Source: Pseudomonas helvetica (GTDB lineage: Bacteria > Pseudomonadota > Gammaproteobacteria > Pseudomonadales > Pseudomonadaceae). Taken from it: 64,000 bases of DNA. Shown here in pieces: positions 7,305 through 16,762 of the stretch; position 1 is the first letter of the stretch, and each line of letters begins with the position of its first letter. The DNA lies in contig NZ_CP150917.1 of NCBI RefSeq assembly GCF_039908645.1, positions 5,963,001 through 6,027,000 of the forward strand, in the 5' to 3' direction. Under the pieces are notes generated by a model that saw only the letters and a list, made by a program, of their open reading frames with translations, did not search any database and was not told the origin of the DNA. A program made the translations under genes and the position numbers.

Positions 7305-8900
7305 ATGCCCGTACCCGATCCGTTCCGCGAAGGCCTGGCCCGTGGCTGGAAAACCTACAACGGCTCGCAACTGGCCAATGATCTGACGCTGGAAGCCGAC
7401 ATTGCGATCATCGGCAGCGGCGCTGGCGGCGGCACCACCGCCGAAATCCTCAGCGCTGCCGGCTACAAAGTGCTGTTGATCGAAGAAGGCCCGCTCAAGA
7501 CCAGCAGCGACTTCAAGATGCTCGAAGACCAGGCCTATTCCAGCCTTTATCAGGAAGGCATCGGCCGCATGAGCAAGGACGGCGCGATCACCATCCTGCA
7601 AGGCCGCGCAGTCGGTGGCACGACGCTGGTCAACTGGACCTCAAGTTTTCGCACCCCCGAGCCGACCCTCGAACACTGGGCCACAGAACACGACGTCAAG
7701 GGCCACAGCCCGGCCGAAATGGCGCCTTGGTTCGAAAAAATGGAGCAGCACCTTGGCGTCGCCCCGTGGATGATGCCGCCGAATGCCAACAACAACGTGA
7801 TCAAAAAAGGTTGTGAACAGCTCGGCTACAGCTGGCACGTGATCCCGCGAAATGTGCGCGGTTGCTGGAACCTCGGCTATTGCGGCATGGGCTGCCCGAC
7901 CAACGCCAAGCAATCGATGATGGTCACCACCATCCCCGCAACCCTGGAAAAAGGTGGCGAGCTGCTCTATCTCGCCCGCGCCGAACACCTGCTGATCAAG
8001 GATGACAAAGTCACCGGCCTGCACTGCGCGGCAATGGATGAACGTTGCGTGGCACCGACCGGGCGTAGCATCACCGTCAAGGCGCGGCACTACATACTGG
8101 CCGGTGGCGGCATCAACAGCCCGGCATTGTTGCTGCGCTCAAAAGCCCCGGATCCCCATGAGCGCCTTGGCAAGCGGACTTTTCTGCACCTGGTGAACAT
8201 GTCCGCCGGGCTGTTCGACGAGGTGATCAACCCGTTTTACGGCGCGCCGCAGTCGATTTACTCCGACCACTTTCAATGGCAGGACGGCACCACCGGCAAA
8301 ATGTCCTACAAGCTGGAGGTACCGCCGCTACACCCGGCGCTGGCGGCGACCTTGCTCGGTGGCTTTGGCGAAGAGAACGCTCGACACATGCAGCAATTGC
8401 CGCACACCCACGCGATGCTGGCCCTGCTGCGTGACGGTTTTCACCCGGACAGCCCGGGTGGCAGCGTCGAGTTACGCGGCGATGGCTCACCGGTGCTCGA
8501 CTATCAGGTCTCAGCCTATGCCTGGGATGGCATACGTCGAGCGTTCCACAGCATGGCCGAGATCCAGTTTGCCGGCGGTGCCAACGCGGTCATGCCGATG
8601 CACGCCGATGCGCGCTACGTGAAAACCCTCGCCGAGGCACGTGCTCTGATCGACGGCCTGAGCCTTGAGCTGTACCGCACACGACTGGGCAGCGCTCATG
8701 TGATGGGCGGATGTGCCATGGGTGAAGACCCGAAAAATGCCGTCACCGACAGTCTCGGCCGCCATCATCAACTGAGTAATCTGTCGATCCATGATGGCTC
8801 GCTGTTCCCCACCAGCATTGGCGCCAACCCGCAATTGTCGGTCTATGGACTGACCGCGCAACTGGCGACAGCGCTGGCTGTGCGTTTAAAAAACCTATGA
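7305..8900 (+). CDS. laoA: GMC-family alcohol dehydrogenase LaoA
   Basis: FAD-dependent GMC oxidoreductase of 531 residues. The dinucleotide fold is IIGSGAGGGTTAEIL (about residues 31-45), the GMC signature GRAVGGTTLVNW follows near 100, and the C-terminal FAD/catalytic part contains SAHVMGGCAMG and GANPQLSVYG. A Cys-rich stretch, GCWNLGYCGMGCP (about 187-199), is typical of the long-chain alcohol/choline-like branch. It has no signal peptide; export could occur as a complex with the Tat-borne LaoB. It should oxidise long-chain alcohols to aldehydes for LaoC. RBS AAGAGAG lies about 9 bases before the ATG. Confidence 0.87.
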   Translation: MPVPDPFREGLARGWKTYNGSQLANDLTLEADIAIIGSGAGGGTTAEILSAAGYKVLLIEEGPLKTSSDFKMLEDQAYSSLYQEGIGRMSKDGAITILQGRAVGGTTLVNWTSSFRTPEPTLEHWATEHDVKGHSPAEMAPWFEKMEQHLGVAPWMMPPNANNNVIKKGCEQLGYSWHVIPRNVRGCWNLGYCGMGCPTNAKQSMMVTTIPATLEKGGELLYLARAEHLLIKDDKVTGLHCAAMDERCVAPTGRSITVKARHYILAGGGINSPALLLRSKAPDPHERLGKRTFLHLVNMSAGLFDEVINPFYGAPQSIYSDHFQWQDGTTGKMSYKLEVPPLHPALAATLLGGFGEENARHMQQLPHTHAMLALLRDGFHPDSPGGSVELRGDGSPVLDYQVSAYAWDGIRRAFHSMAEIQFAGGANAVMPMHADARYVKTLAEARALIDGLSLELYRTRLGSAHVMGGCAMGEDPKNAVTDSLGRHHQLSNLSIHDGSLFPTSIGANPQLSVYGLTAQLATALAVRLKNL

Positions 8901-8928
8901 AAAAACCCATAATTCGCATCGTCTATAG

Positions 8929-9871
<943 letters not shown>

Positions 9872-9896
9872 GTATTTTGGTGTCAGTTCCGACGCC

Positions 9897-9960
9897 ATCG
9901 CGGGCAAGCCTTGCTCCTACAGGTCGGTGAAATCCCGTAGGAGCAAGGCTTGCCCGCGAT
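9897..9960. repeat. REP doublet (REPIN), family A
   Basis: ATCGCGGGCAAGCCTTGCTC plus CTAC (9897-9920) faces its exact reverse complement at 9937-9960 across a 16-base spacer. It lies between two convergent genes and may also end transcripts. The same unit recurs at 24150 and 59101. Confidence 0.85.
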
Positions 9961-9970
9961 GCTTTTAAAG

Positions 9971-10294
9971 CTACTGCTGCTGCTCAAACCCCTCCCCGAT
10001 ACACCCCAGGCAACGGACGAACGCCGCTTTCGCCGGATCGACCACCAGCGCCTGCCCCGCATCGCCTACCCCGCCGCCCAGCGCGGTAAACGGCAAGGAC
10101 ACAATAAACACCCCGGCACCGATCACCGTCGCCGCGACCAGCAACGGGCGGGCGATCAGCAGATCGCCGATCATCGCGTAGGCCGGTGGGTTATGGATGC
10201 TGTAACTGGGGTCGCCGCTGCCGCCGTCGGACGCCTGGGCAGATAAGCCGATGCTCAACAGCAGCGCGGCAGCAAGGGTTCGAATCGATCTCAT
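9971..10294 (-). CDS. small exported/membrane protein of unknown function
   Basis: 107 residues. A cleavable signal peptide is likely ([21 protein letters not shown], cut near residue 21). A second hydrophobic segment follows at about 45-72 ([19 protein letters not shown]). The C-terminal part carries two Cys in FVRCLGCIG and ends in EQQQ. I do not recognise a named family, though small proteins of this kind are conserved next to mutM in pseudomonads. It begins 54 bases after mutM on the same strand and may share its transcript. Confidence 0.7.
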   Translation of the reverse strand: MRSIRTLAAALLLSIGLSAQASDGGSGDPSYSIHNPPAYAMIGDLLIARPLLVAATVIGAGVFIVSLPFTALGGGVGDAGQALVVDPAKAAFVRCLGCIGEGFEQQQ

Positions 10295-10348
10295 GGCACG
10301 GTCCTTCGGCTAGGCAGTCAGACCACTAACTATAGACCGTAGGAATTC

Positions 10349-11161
10349 TCAGCTCTGACAACGCGGGCAAAAGACGCTGGCGCGCTGCCCGAGGCGAACT
10401 TCCCGCAATTCGCTACCACAGACCTTGCACTGCTCACCGCCACGGCCGTACACGAACAACTCTTGCTGGAAATACCCCGGCTGGCCGTCACCGCCAATGA
10501 AGTCGCGCAGCGTGGTGCCGCCGCGTTCGATAGCGGCGGCCAGAATGCGTTTGATCTCGATCGCCAGCTTCAGATAGCGCGCCCGGGAAATCCCCTTGGC
10601 CTCGCGGCGCGGGTCGATCCCGGCAGCAAACAGTGCTTCGGTCGCATAAATGTTGCCAACCCCGACCACCACGGCGTTGTCCATGATGAACGGCTTGACC
10701 GCCATCGAACGCCCGCGTGACAGCTGGAATAGCCGCTCGCCATCGAACAGATCCGTCAGCGGCTCCGGCCCCAGACGAACCAGCAATTCGTGATTCAGCG
10801 GATCGAGGCTCCAGAGCATCGCGCCAAAACGTCGCGGGTCGGTGTAGCGCAGCGCCAGGCCGGATTCGAGTTCGATGTCCACATGCTCGTGCTTGAGCGC
10901 CGGCAAGCCGACTTCCACCAGACGCAAATTCCCCGACATGCCCAAATGGCTGATCAACGTGCCAACTTCGGCGTTGATCAGCAAATACTTGGCACGTCGC
11001 TCCACCAACACGATGCGCTGCCCGGACAGCCGCACATCGAGGTCCTCGGGGATCGGCCAGCGCAGACGCCGATCACGCACGATCACGCGACTGACGCGCT
11101 GCCCTTCAAGGAACGGGGCAATACCGCGACGGGTGGTTTCGACTTCTGGCAGTTCAGGCAT
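10349..11161 (-). CDS. mutM: formamidopyrimidine-DNA glycosylase MutM (Fpg)
   Basis: 270 residues. The catalytic N-terminus is [12 protein letters not shown] with Pro1 as the Schiff-base nucleophile after Met removal and Glu2. The H2TH region includes [18 protein letters not shown], and the C-terminal zinc finger CKVC-x16-CPRC (about 245-268) is intact. It removes 8-oxoguanine and FaPy lesions and has AP lyase activity. It lies 30 bases downstream of the HDOD gene on the same strand. Confidence 0.96.
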   Translation of the reverse strand: MPELPEVETTRRGIAPFLEGQRVSRVIVRDRRLRWPIPEDLDVRLSGQRIVLVERRAKYLLINAEVGTLISHLGMSGNLRLVEVGLPALKHEHVDIELESGLALRYTDPRRFGAMLWSLDPLNHELLVRLGPEPLTDLFDGERLFQLSRGRSMAVKPFIMDNAVVVGVGNIYATEALFAAGIDPRREAKGISRARYLKLAIEIKRILAAAIERGGTTLRDFIGGDGQPGYFQQELFVYGRGGEQCKVCGSELREVRLGQRASVFCPRCQS

Positions 11162-11191
11162 GGTGTTCCCGGATCAGCTGAAAACCGACAC

Positions 11192-12061
11192 TCAATGATG
11201 AGCGCCAAGCTCGCGAATCGTCTGTTTGAGGTTTTCGAAATCGTAGTCCGAGAGGCCAACATAATCGAGCACCAGGTGCCCGATGCTATCCCACTCGTGG
11301 TCTTCGGTCTGATTGCCCAACACCCGATACGACGCGCAAATGTGTTCCGCCATCTTCAGGATCGCCAGCAAGTTTTTCAACTGGCTGTTACGGGATGATT
11401 CGTCGCTGAAAATCGCCAGCGCATTGTGGTGATTGGCGATAGCGTCGGTCACATGCTCCGGCAGGCGCCAGGACTTCGCGGTGTAGTAACCGACCACGGC
11501 GTGGTTGGTGTTGAGTACGCGGTTCTCGGTATCAACCACGCGACACTCGGCGTTGGCACTGGCGTAGGCTTCTTCCAGCACCGACATATAGTTGGGGAAG
11601 CGCTTGAGCATCAACGGCACACCACAATCGTGGAACAGGCCTAACGCATAAGCCTCGTCCACAGCCTGCGAACCAATGCGCTTGGCCAGGCTCAGGCTGG
11701 TCATCGCCACGTCCTGGGCGGTGTCCCAGAACCGGTTCAAGGTGACGATGGTGTCGTCATTCATCTCGCCCTTGATCGACTGCGCATTGATCAGATTGAT
11801 GACCGAGCGACTGCCCAGCAGGTTCACCGCGCGCTGGATCGAGGCGATCTTGTTGCTCAGCCCGTAATACGGCGAATTGACGATCTTCAACAAAGCGCCA
11901 GAGAGGCCCGGATCTTGGGAGATCAACTTCGCGATCACTTCCAGGTCCGGGTCCGGCATGTACTGCTCCATCTGCAAATCCACCATGATTTGCGGCTGAG
12001 GCGGCACGCTGATGCCTTGCAGGGCCTGTTGAATCTGTTCGGAAGATAGCTCTTGGGACAT
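11192..12061 (-). CDS. HDOD-domain protein
   Basis: 289 residues. The HDOD domain fills residues about 15-215: PPQPQIMVDLQ, the ISQDPGLSGALLKIVNSPYYG block and the GLFHDCGVPLML segment. HDOD proteins are degenerate relatives of HD phosphohydrolases and usually work in signalling rather than catalysis. The C-terminal 70 residues are acidic and helical. It is probably co-transcribed with mutM, but no functional link is known to me. Confidence 0.85.
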   Translation of the reverse strand: MSQELSSEQIQQALQGISVPPQPQIMVDLQMEQYMPDPDLEVIAKLISQDPGLSGALLKIVNSPYYGLSNKIASIQRAVNLLGSRSVINLINAQSIKGEMNDDTIVTLNRFWDTAQDVAMTSLSLAKRIGSQAVDEAYALGLFHDCGVPLMLKRFPNYMSVLEEAYASANAECRVVDTENRVLNTNHAVVGYYTAKSWRLPEHVTDAIANHHNALAIFSDESSRNSQLKNLLAILKMAEHICASYRVLGNQTEDHEWDSIGHLVLDYVGLSDYDFENLKQTIRELGAHH

Positions 12062-12171
12062 ACGTACTCACTCTGGGCCAAGGGGCGATTCTAGCGGAAA
12101 AAATCCGCCACATGGGCGATCTGTCCGACGCAACGCCCAGAAACAACCGCGCTGCGCCTCCCATCTAGCGC

Positions 12172-12177
12172 TATAAT
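12172..12177 (+). promoter_or_regulatory. -10 element (TATAAT) upstream of the RlmI-type gene
   Basis: A perfect TATAAT lies 32 bases before the ATG at 12209. No good -35 is present at 16-18 bases (GCGCTG is the closest), so the promoter is only partly supported. Confidence 0.4.
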
Positions 12178-12208
12178 CCCGCTCTTTTTTTTCACCTGGA
12201 GCGACGTC

Positions 12209-13405
12209 ATGTCCCTGCCAAGCTTGCGCCTCAAAGCCAACGCCGACCGTCGCCTGCGCGCCGGCCACCTGTGGGTCTACAGTAACGAAATCGACGTAGC
12301 CGCCACCCCGCTGCACGGCTTCAAGGCTGGCGATCAAGCGATTCTCGAAGCTGCTGGCGGCAAGCCGCTGGGCATCGTCGCCATGAGCCCGAACAACCTG
12401 ATCTGCGCTCGCCTGCTGTCGCGCGACATCAAGTTGCCGCTCGACAAGTCGCTGCTGGTGCACCGCCTCAACGTTGCGCTGTCCCTGCGCGAGCGCCTGT
12501 TCGACAAGCCGTTCTACCGCCTGGTCTACGGCGACTCCGACCTGCTGCCGGGCCTGGTAGTCGACCGTTTCGGCGACATCCTGGTGGTGCAGATCGCTTC
12601 GGCGACCATGGAAGCTCATAAAGAAGACGTGATCGCGGCACTGACCCAAGTGCTCAAGCCAAGCGGCATCCTGTTCAAGAATGACTCCGCGGCCCGTGAC
12701 GCCGAAGGCCTCAACCGCTACGTCGAAACCGTGTTCGGCCTGGTGCCGGAGTGGGTTGCCCTGGAAGAGAACGGCGTGAAGTTCGAAGCACCGGTCATCC
12801 AGGGACAGAAAACCGGCTGGTTCTACGACCACCGCATGAACCGCGCGCGCCTGGCACCTTATGCCAAAGGTAAACGCGTGCTGGACCTGTACAGCTACAT
12901 CGGCGGCTGGGGCGTGCAAGCTGCCGCTTTCGGTGCCAGTGAAGTGTTCTGCGTCGACGCTTCGGCCTTCGCCCTCGACGGTGTCGAGCGTAACGCCGCA
13001 CTGAACGGTTTCGCCGACAAAATGACCTGCATCGAAGGCGACGTGTTCGAAGCCCTGAAAGAGCTGAAAGCCAGCGAAGAACGATTCGACGTCATCGTGG
13101 CCGACCCGCCAGCGTTCATCAAACGCAAGAAAGACATGAAGAACGGCGAAGGCGCCTACCGTCGCCTGAACGAGCAAGCCATGCGCCTGCTCAACAAGGA
13201 CGGCATCCTGGTCAGCGCTTCATGCTCGATGCACCTGCCTGAAGACGATCTGCAGAACATCCTGCTGACCAGCGCCCGTCACCTGGACCGCAACATCCAG
13301 CTGCTGGAACGTGGCGGTCAGGGTCCTGATCACCCGGTGCACCCGGCGATTGCCGAGACGCGGTATATCAAGAGCATTACTTGCCGACTGCTGCCTAACA
13401 GCTGA
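12209..13405 (+). CDS. rlmI: RlmI-type 23S rRNA m5C methyltransferase (PUA + SAM domain)
   Basis: 398 residues, close to E. coli RlmI, which methylates C1962 of 23S rRNA. An N-terminal PUA domain (residues about 1-80, LKANADRRLRAGHLWVYSNEI) is followed by a central domain and a Rossmann methyltransferase domain. The SAM motif region is VLDLYSYIGGWGVQAAAFGA and motif IV is VADPPAFIKRKKD. A late Cys (VSASCSMHL) is conserved in this family. It is monocistronic, with its own -10 element and a hairpin downstream. Confidence 0.88.
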   Translation: MSLPSLRLKANADRRLRAGHLWVYSNEIDVAATPLHGFKAGDQAILEAAGGKPLGIVAMSPNNLICARLLSRDIKLPLDKSLLVHRLNVALSLRERLFDKPFYRLVYGDSDLLPGLVVDRFGDILVVQIASATMEAHKEDVIAALTQVLKPSGILFKNDSAARDAEGLNRYVETVFGLVPEWVALEENGVKFEAPVIQGQKTGWFYDHRMNRARLAPYAKGKRVLDLYSYIGGWGVQAAAFGASEVFCVDASAFALDGVERNAALNGFADKMTCIEGDVFEALKELKASEERFDVIVADPPAFIKRKKDMKNGEGAYRRLNEQAMRLLNKDGILVSASCSMHLPEDDLQNILLTSARHLDRNIQLLERGGQGPDHPVHPAIAETRYIKSITCRLLPNS

Positions 13406-13417
13406 TGGCTGAACTCG

Positions 13418-13446
13418 CTGTAGGAACGGGTTTGCCCGTTCCACAG
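13418..13446. terminator. hairpin after the RlmI-type gene
   Basis: GGAACGGG (13423-13430), loop TTTG, CCCGTTCC (13435-13442), extended by CTGT/ACAG on the outside. No T-run follows, so it could be a REP-like element or a weak terminator. Confidence 0.45.
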
Positions 13447-13551
13447 CGACGGCCCGCATTACTACGGGAAGCCTCCTACGTTACTTTTGATTGAATTCCA
13501 TTTTTCGCAGACTAGTATCGGTTTCTGGATTTACTCCGGAAAACAAAAACA

Positions 13552-14754
13552 ATGTCTGAGTCCACCTGTTCACCCTCAATCAGTGGCGACGTAAAGCGCC
13601 AACAACTCTCCCGTTTCATCCTCATCACCTGCATTTCCTTGATCAGCTTTTTCCCGATCAACATCCTGCTGCCTTCTTTTCCTGCCCTGGGTTCCAGGTT
13701 CGATACGCCAACGGCAGAAGTCGCACTCTCCATCAGCTTGTTCACGCTCGTCTTCTCGATCTCCCAACTGATCGCCGGTCCGCTATCGGATAAATGGGGC
13801 CGCAAGGAAGTCCTGATCGGCTGCATTACCCTGTCGATCCTCGGCGCTATTGGTTGTGCACTGGCCCCCAACTACCTGGCCTTCCTACTGTTTCGCGGTG
13901 TCCAAGCCATAGGCTGTGGTTTCTTCGTCCTGGGCCACGCGCTGGTGGAGGACCTGTTCGACGAACAAGACCGTGCCCGCGTGCGCCTCTATTACATGAC
14001 CTTGAGCGGTTCGTTCGTCGCACTCTCGCCGCTGATCGGCTCATGGCTGCAAACCACATTCGACTGGCAAGGTAGCTTCTACGGGTTCGCCGCGATGGCG
14101 CTGGGTATGTTGATCCATGCGTTCTGCATCCTGCCCTCCAAGTCCGCCAGCCCGCACCGCGAGCCCTCATCGATCATCGGCACGCTGAAAGCCGTCATAC
14201 GTAATGGAGACTTCCTGCGCTACTGGTGGATCGCCGCGCTGGTATTCGCCTGCTACTTCGCGCTGATCAGCGTGACGCCATTGATTTTCATGGATGCGCT
14301 GAAACTGTCCGAATACCAGTACGCACTGGTGCTGATGGTGTACGGCGTGGCTTATCTGCTTGGCGGTGTGGCGGCCTCGTATCTGCAAAAACGCATCGCG
14401 CTGTCCCGGCAAATCAATATCGGCCTCGGATTGCTTTGCGTCGCGGGTGTGCTGCTGACGCTGATCCTCAGCTTTGATGTCATCACCACCGTGACTCTGC
14501 TGATCCCGATGCTCATCAGCGCCCTCGCCGTCACCCTGGTTCGACCCGCCGCGATTTCTGCGGCGATGCTGCTGTTTTCCAGCAGCGCCGGCACGGCAGC
14601 CTCGGCGGGCAACAGCATTATGTTCCTCACGGCCGCCGTCAGCAGTGCGGCATTGGCCCAGGCTGGCGATCATCTACTCATGACCATCGCCTTCAGTTTC
14701 ATTGGGCTCAGCCTATGGGGATTACTGACCAATCACCGAACAGGCCGCCGCTAA
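13552..14754 (+). CDS. Bcr/CflA-type MFS drug transporter
   Basis: 400 residues with about 12 predicted transmembrane segments. MFS motif A is GPLSDKWGRKEVLIG after TM2 (about residues 78-92), and RGVQAIGCGFFVLGHALVEDLF is typical of the 12-TM drug:H+ antiporter (Bcr/CflA) group. The first 20 residues are polar and cytoplasmic. Its substrate is unknown. It ends tail-to-tail with the DUF4153 gene, overlapping by 4 bases. Upstream bases are AT-rich compared with the neighbours. Confidence 0.85.
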   Translation: MSESTCSPSISGDVKRQQLSRFILITCISLISFFPINILLPSFPALGSRFDTPTAEVALSISLFTLVFSISQLIAGPLSDKWGRKEVLIGCITLSILGAIGCALAPNYLAFLLFRGVQAIGCGFFVLGHALVEDLFDEQDRARVRLYYMTLSGSFVALSPLIGSWLQTTFDWQGSFYGFAAMALGMLIHAFCILPSKSASPHREPSSIIGTLKAVIRNGDFLRYWWIAALVFACYFALISVTPLIFMDALKLSEYQYALVLMVYGVAYLLGGVAASYLQKRIALSRQINIGLGLLCVAGVLLTLILSFDVITTVTLLIPMLISALAVTLVRPAAISAAMLLFSSSAGTAASAGNSIMFLTAAVSSAALAQAGDHLLMTIAFSFIGLSLWGLLTNHRTGRR

Positions 14755-16484
14755 GGCTCTCGAATCACTGGCGTGAGCAGCATATCGCTGGACTGCAATT
14801 GTCTGTAACGCGGCTTGACCAACGAAATCCTGCCTTCGCGGATATCGTTAATCAGCGTCTCGGTGTCAACATTTCCGTCGGGGAGTTGCGTCCACACCAG
14901 AGGGCCGCGATCGTCCCACTCGCCTTTCCCGTCCAGGGCATAAATGCGCGGTGGTTTGAAATCGTGGCGGAAACTGGTGCGGGGCACCACCAACACCTCG
15001 TTCTGGCCGTCCTGGTCGAGGTCGACCGCCCATAGCACGCAGCCGGGCTCGCAAGGCGAATCGGTGTTCAGACTGATCTCGGCAAACTGCTCACTGCCTT
15101 TGGGCTTGGGGCCGATCCATTCCAGTTCGGGCTTGGGTCGTCGGGCCCGCTCCTTTGCATACTGCTCACTGAAACTCAGTGATGTGTCGTCCATCCTCTC
15201 GCGCAACGCGCGGCGTGCGTCCGGATCAAGAATGCGCTCCTGATCCAGATCAACTTGCAGCTTGGCATACGCCTCTTCACCGGCCTTCTCCAGGCCAAAC
15301 CGCAGGTAGTGCGCATCAAACGCCTCAGCCTTGGTGCGCCCATCGAGCAAGCGCCGCACCTGATCGTCAACGCTGAGCTGTACAGGGTTGAGCAGCGGCG
15401 TATTGATCAACACCAACAGCACACAAAACAGCAACGCCAGTGCCGGGTTGGTCACGCGCAAGTTGCCCAGCCAGGCCGGCGAGCGCAAGGCCACCGCCCA
15501 CACCGCCGCCAGGCCGTACAAGCCACACAGCAAGGCAAGCGCCAGCGCGACGAAACGTTGCGGCGACAAGGCATATTGCTCGACCCGCAGCCAGCTTGAG
15601 TAAAACGCCAAGGCGGCGAGAACCGGCAGGCACAAAAGGCTCAACTCGATAAAGTGCGTCAACCATTTGGGGTACGGCCGAGTTTGGACGCCCTGCTGGA
15701 AAACGCCATTGAGCAAGAACAGTTGAGCGCCGGCCAACACCAGCAAAATCGGGGTGGAGTAGCCCGTGGCCCAAATCCGATCAAGTCCGGTGAAAGGCAA
15801 GGTCAGGGTAAACAGCACACTGATCAGTGCAATCAACGGCAACAGCAATCCACAGGCACTGAACAACATGCCGCGCATCTGGCCGATGACTTTCTCGCTG
15901 CGCGCCGCCAAGTACATGCCTAGCGCAAACACCAGCGGCAGGCTGAAGCACAGGAACACCTGGCTCCAGAAGTGGCGCTCGAAAAATTCGATGCCCAACA
16001 TCAGGAACAGTCGGCTCCAAAGCTTGAGCAACAACATGAACAATCCCACCAGAATCAGCGCGTACAGCACGATGAACACACTGTTCCAGGCTTGCTGAAA
16101 CAAGTCTTCATAGCGCCAGCGCTGCCCTTTGACGGCGGGCCAGGCGAACAGGAAGCTGGCGCAGACATAGCTCAACAACACCAGGCTGATGAACCAGGAG
16201 TTGATCGCCCAGCGGCTGCTGACGACATGCTCGGGGCCGTAGCAGACCCACAGTGTCATACCGCCCATCAGCAGGGTGAACGCCAGCGTAGGCAGCAGAG
16301 AGCGCCACTGTCGGACTTTCTCCCCGAGCAACTGCAACGTTGTCCCGCCCACCAGGACCACGGTGCAGGTGACAAAAAACAGCGTTTCGCTCACGCGATA
16401 GAGCTGGTCGGAGTAGAAGAATACGATTCCCTGGATCAGGCCGATCAGCAGGTAAAACCCAAGAAAACGATTGAGACCGGGCAT
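14751..16484 (-). CDS. DUF4153-type polytopic membrane protein with C-terminal soluble domain
   Basis: 577 residues from the ATG at 16484, chosen because AAGGA lies 7 bases upstream; a TTG ten codons earlier has no such site. About 12 hydrophobic segments cover residues 1-385. The C-terminal 190 residues are soluble and probably periplasmic. They contain VDLDQDGQNEVLVV, which looks like a calcium-binding DxDxDG loop of FG-GAP/VCBS type. I match the membrane part to DUF4153 by its general look. The function is unknown. Confidence 0.72.
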   Translation of the reverse strand: MPGLNRFLGFYLLIGLIQGIVFFYSDQLYRVSETLFFVTCTVVLVGGTTLQLLGEKVRQWRSLLPTLAFTLLMGGMTLWVCYGPEHVVSSRWAINSWFISLVLLSYVCASFLFAWPAVKGQRWRYEDLFQQAWNSVFIVLYALILVGLFMLLLKLWSRLFLMLGIEFFERHFWSQVFLCFSLPLVFALGMYLAARSEKVIGQMRGMLFSACGLLLPLIALISVLFTLTLPFTGLDRIWATGYSTPILLVLAGAQLFLLNGVFQQGVQTRPYPKWLTHFIELSLLCLPVLAALAFYSSWLRVEQYALSPQRFVALALALLCGLYGLAAVWAVALRSPAWLGNLRVTNPALALLFCVLLVLINTPLLNPVQLSVDDQVRRLLDGRTKAEAFDAHYLRFGLEKAGEEAYAKLQVDLDQERILDPDARRALRERMDDTSLSFSEQYAKERARRPKPELEWIGPKPKGSEQFAEISLNTDSPCEPGCVLWAVDLDQDGQNEVLVVPRTSFRHDFKPPRIYALDGKGEWDDRGPLVWTQLPDGNVDTETLINDIREGRISLVKPRYRQLQSSDMLLTPVIREP

Positions 16485-16762
16485 TCCAGTTCCTTTGGAG
16501 TGGGGGAAGGGCAAAAGGTCGCCAGTCTAAACAAAGCCGCCGGCCCTGAGTATTGCCCCGTTCCCTCCAGCCGCCAGCGGTGTAGAATCGAACGATTCAT
16601 CGCCAGTCATCCCCCGGCGGGTTTATGAGCTCGAGGCCCAAGCAAGCGGCGATCCCGCGACGCGAGTGGCAACTTTCGGACACACGGCCATTTCTGAGTG
16701 TTCCCAAGGTCAATAGAAGCTCACTCCCCTTTTGATACCTGCTTAGCCGCCCGGAGTGCTCC

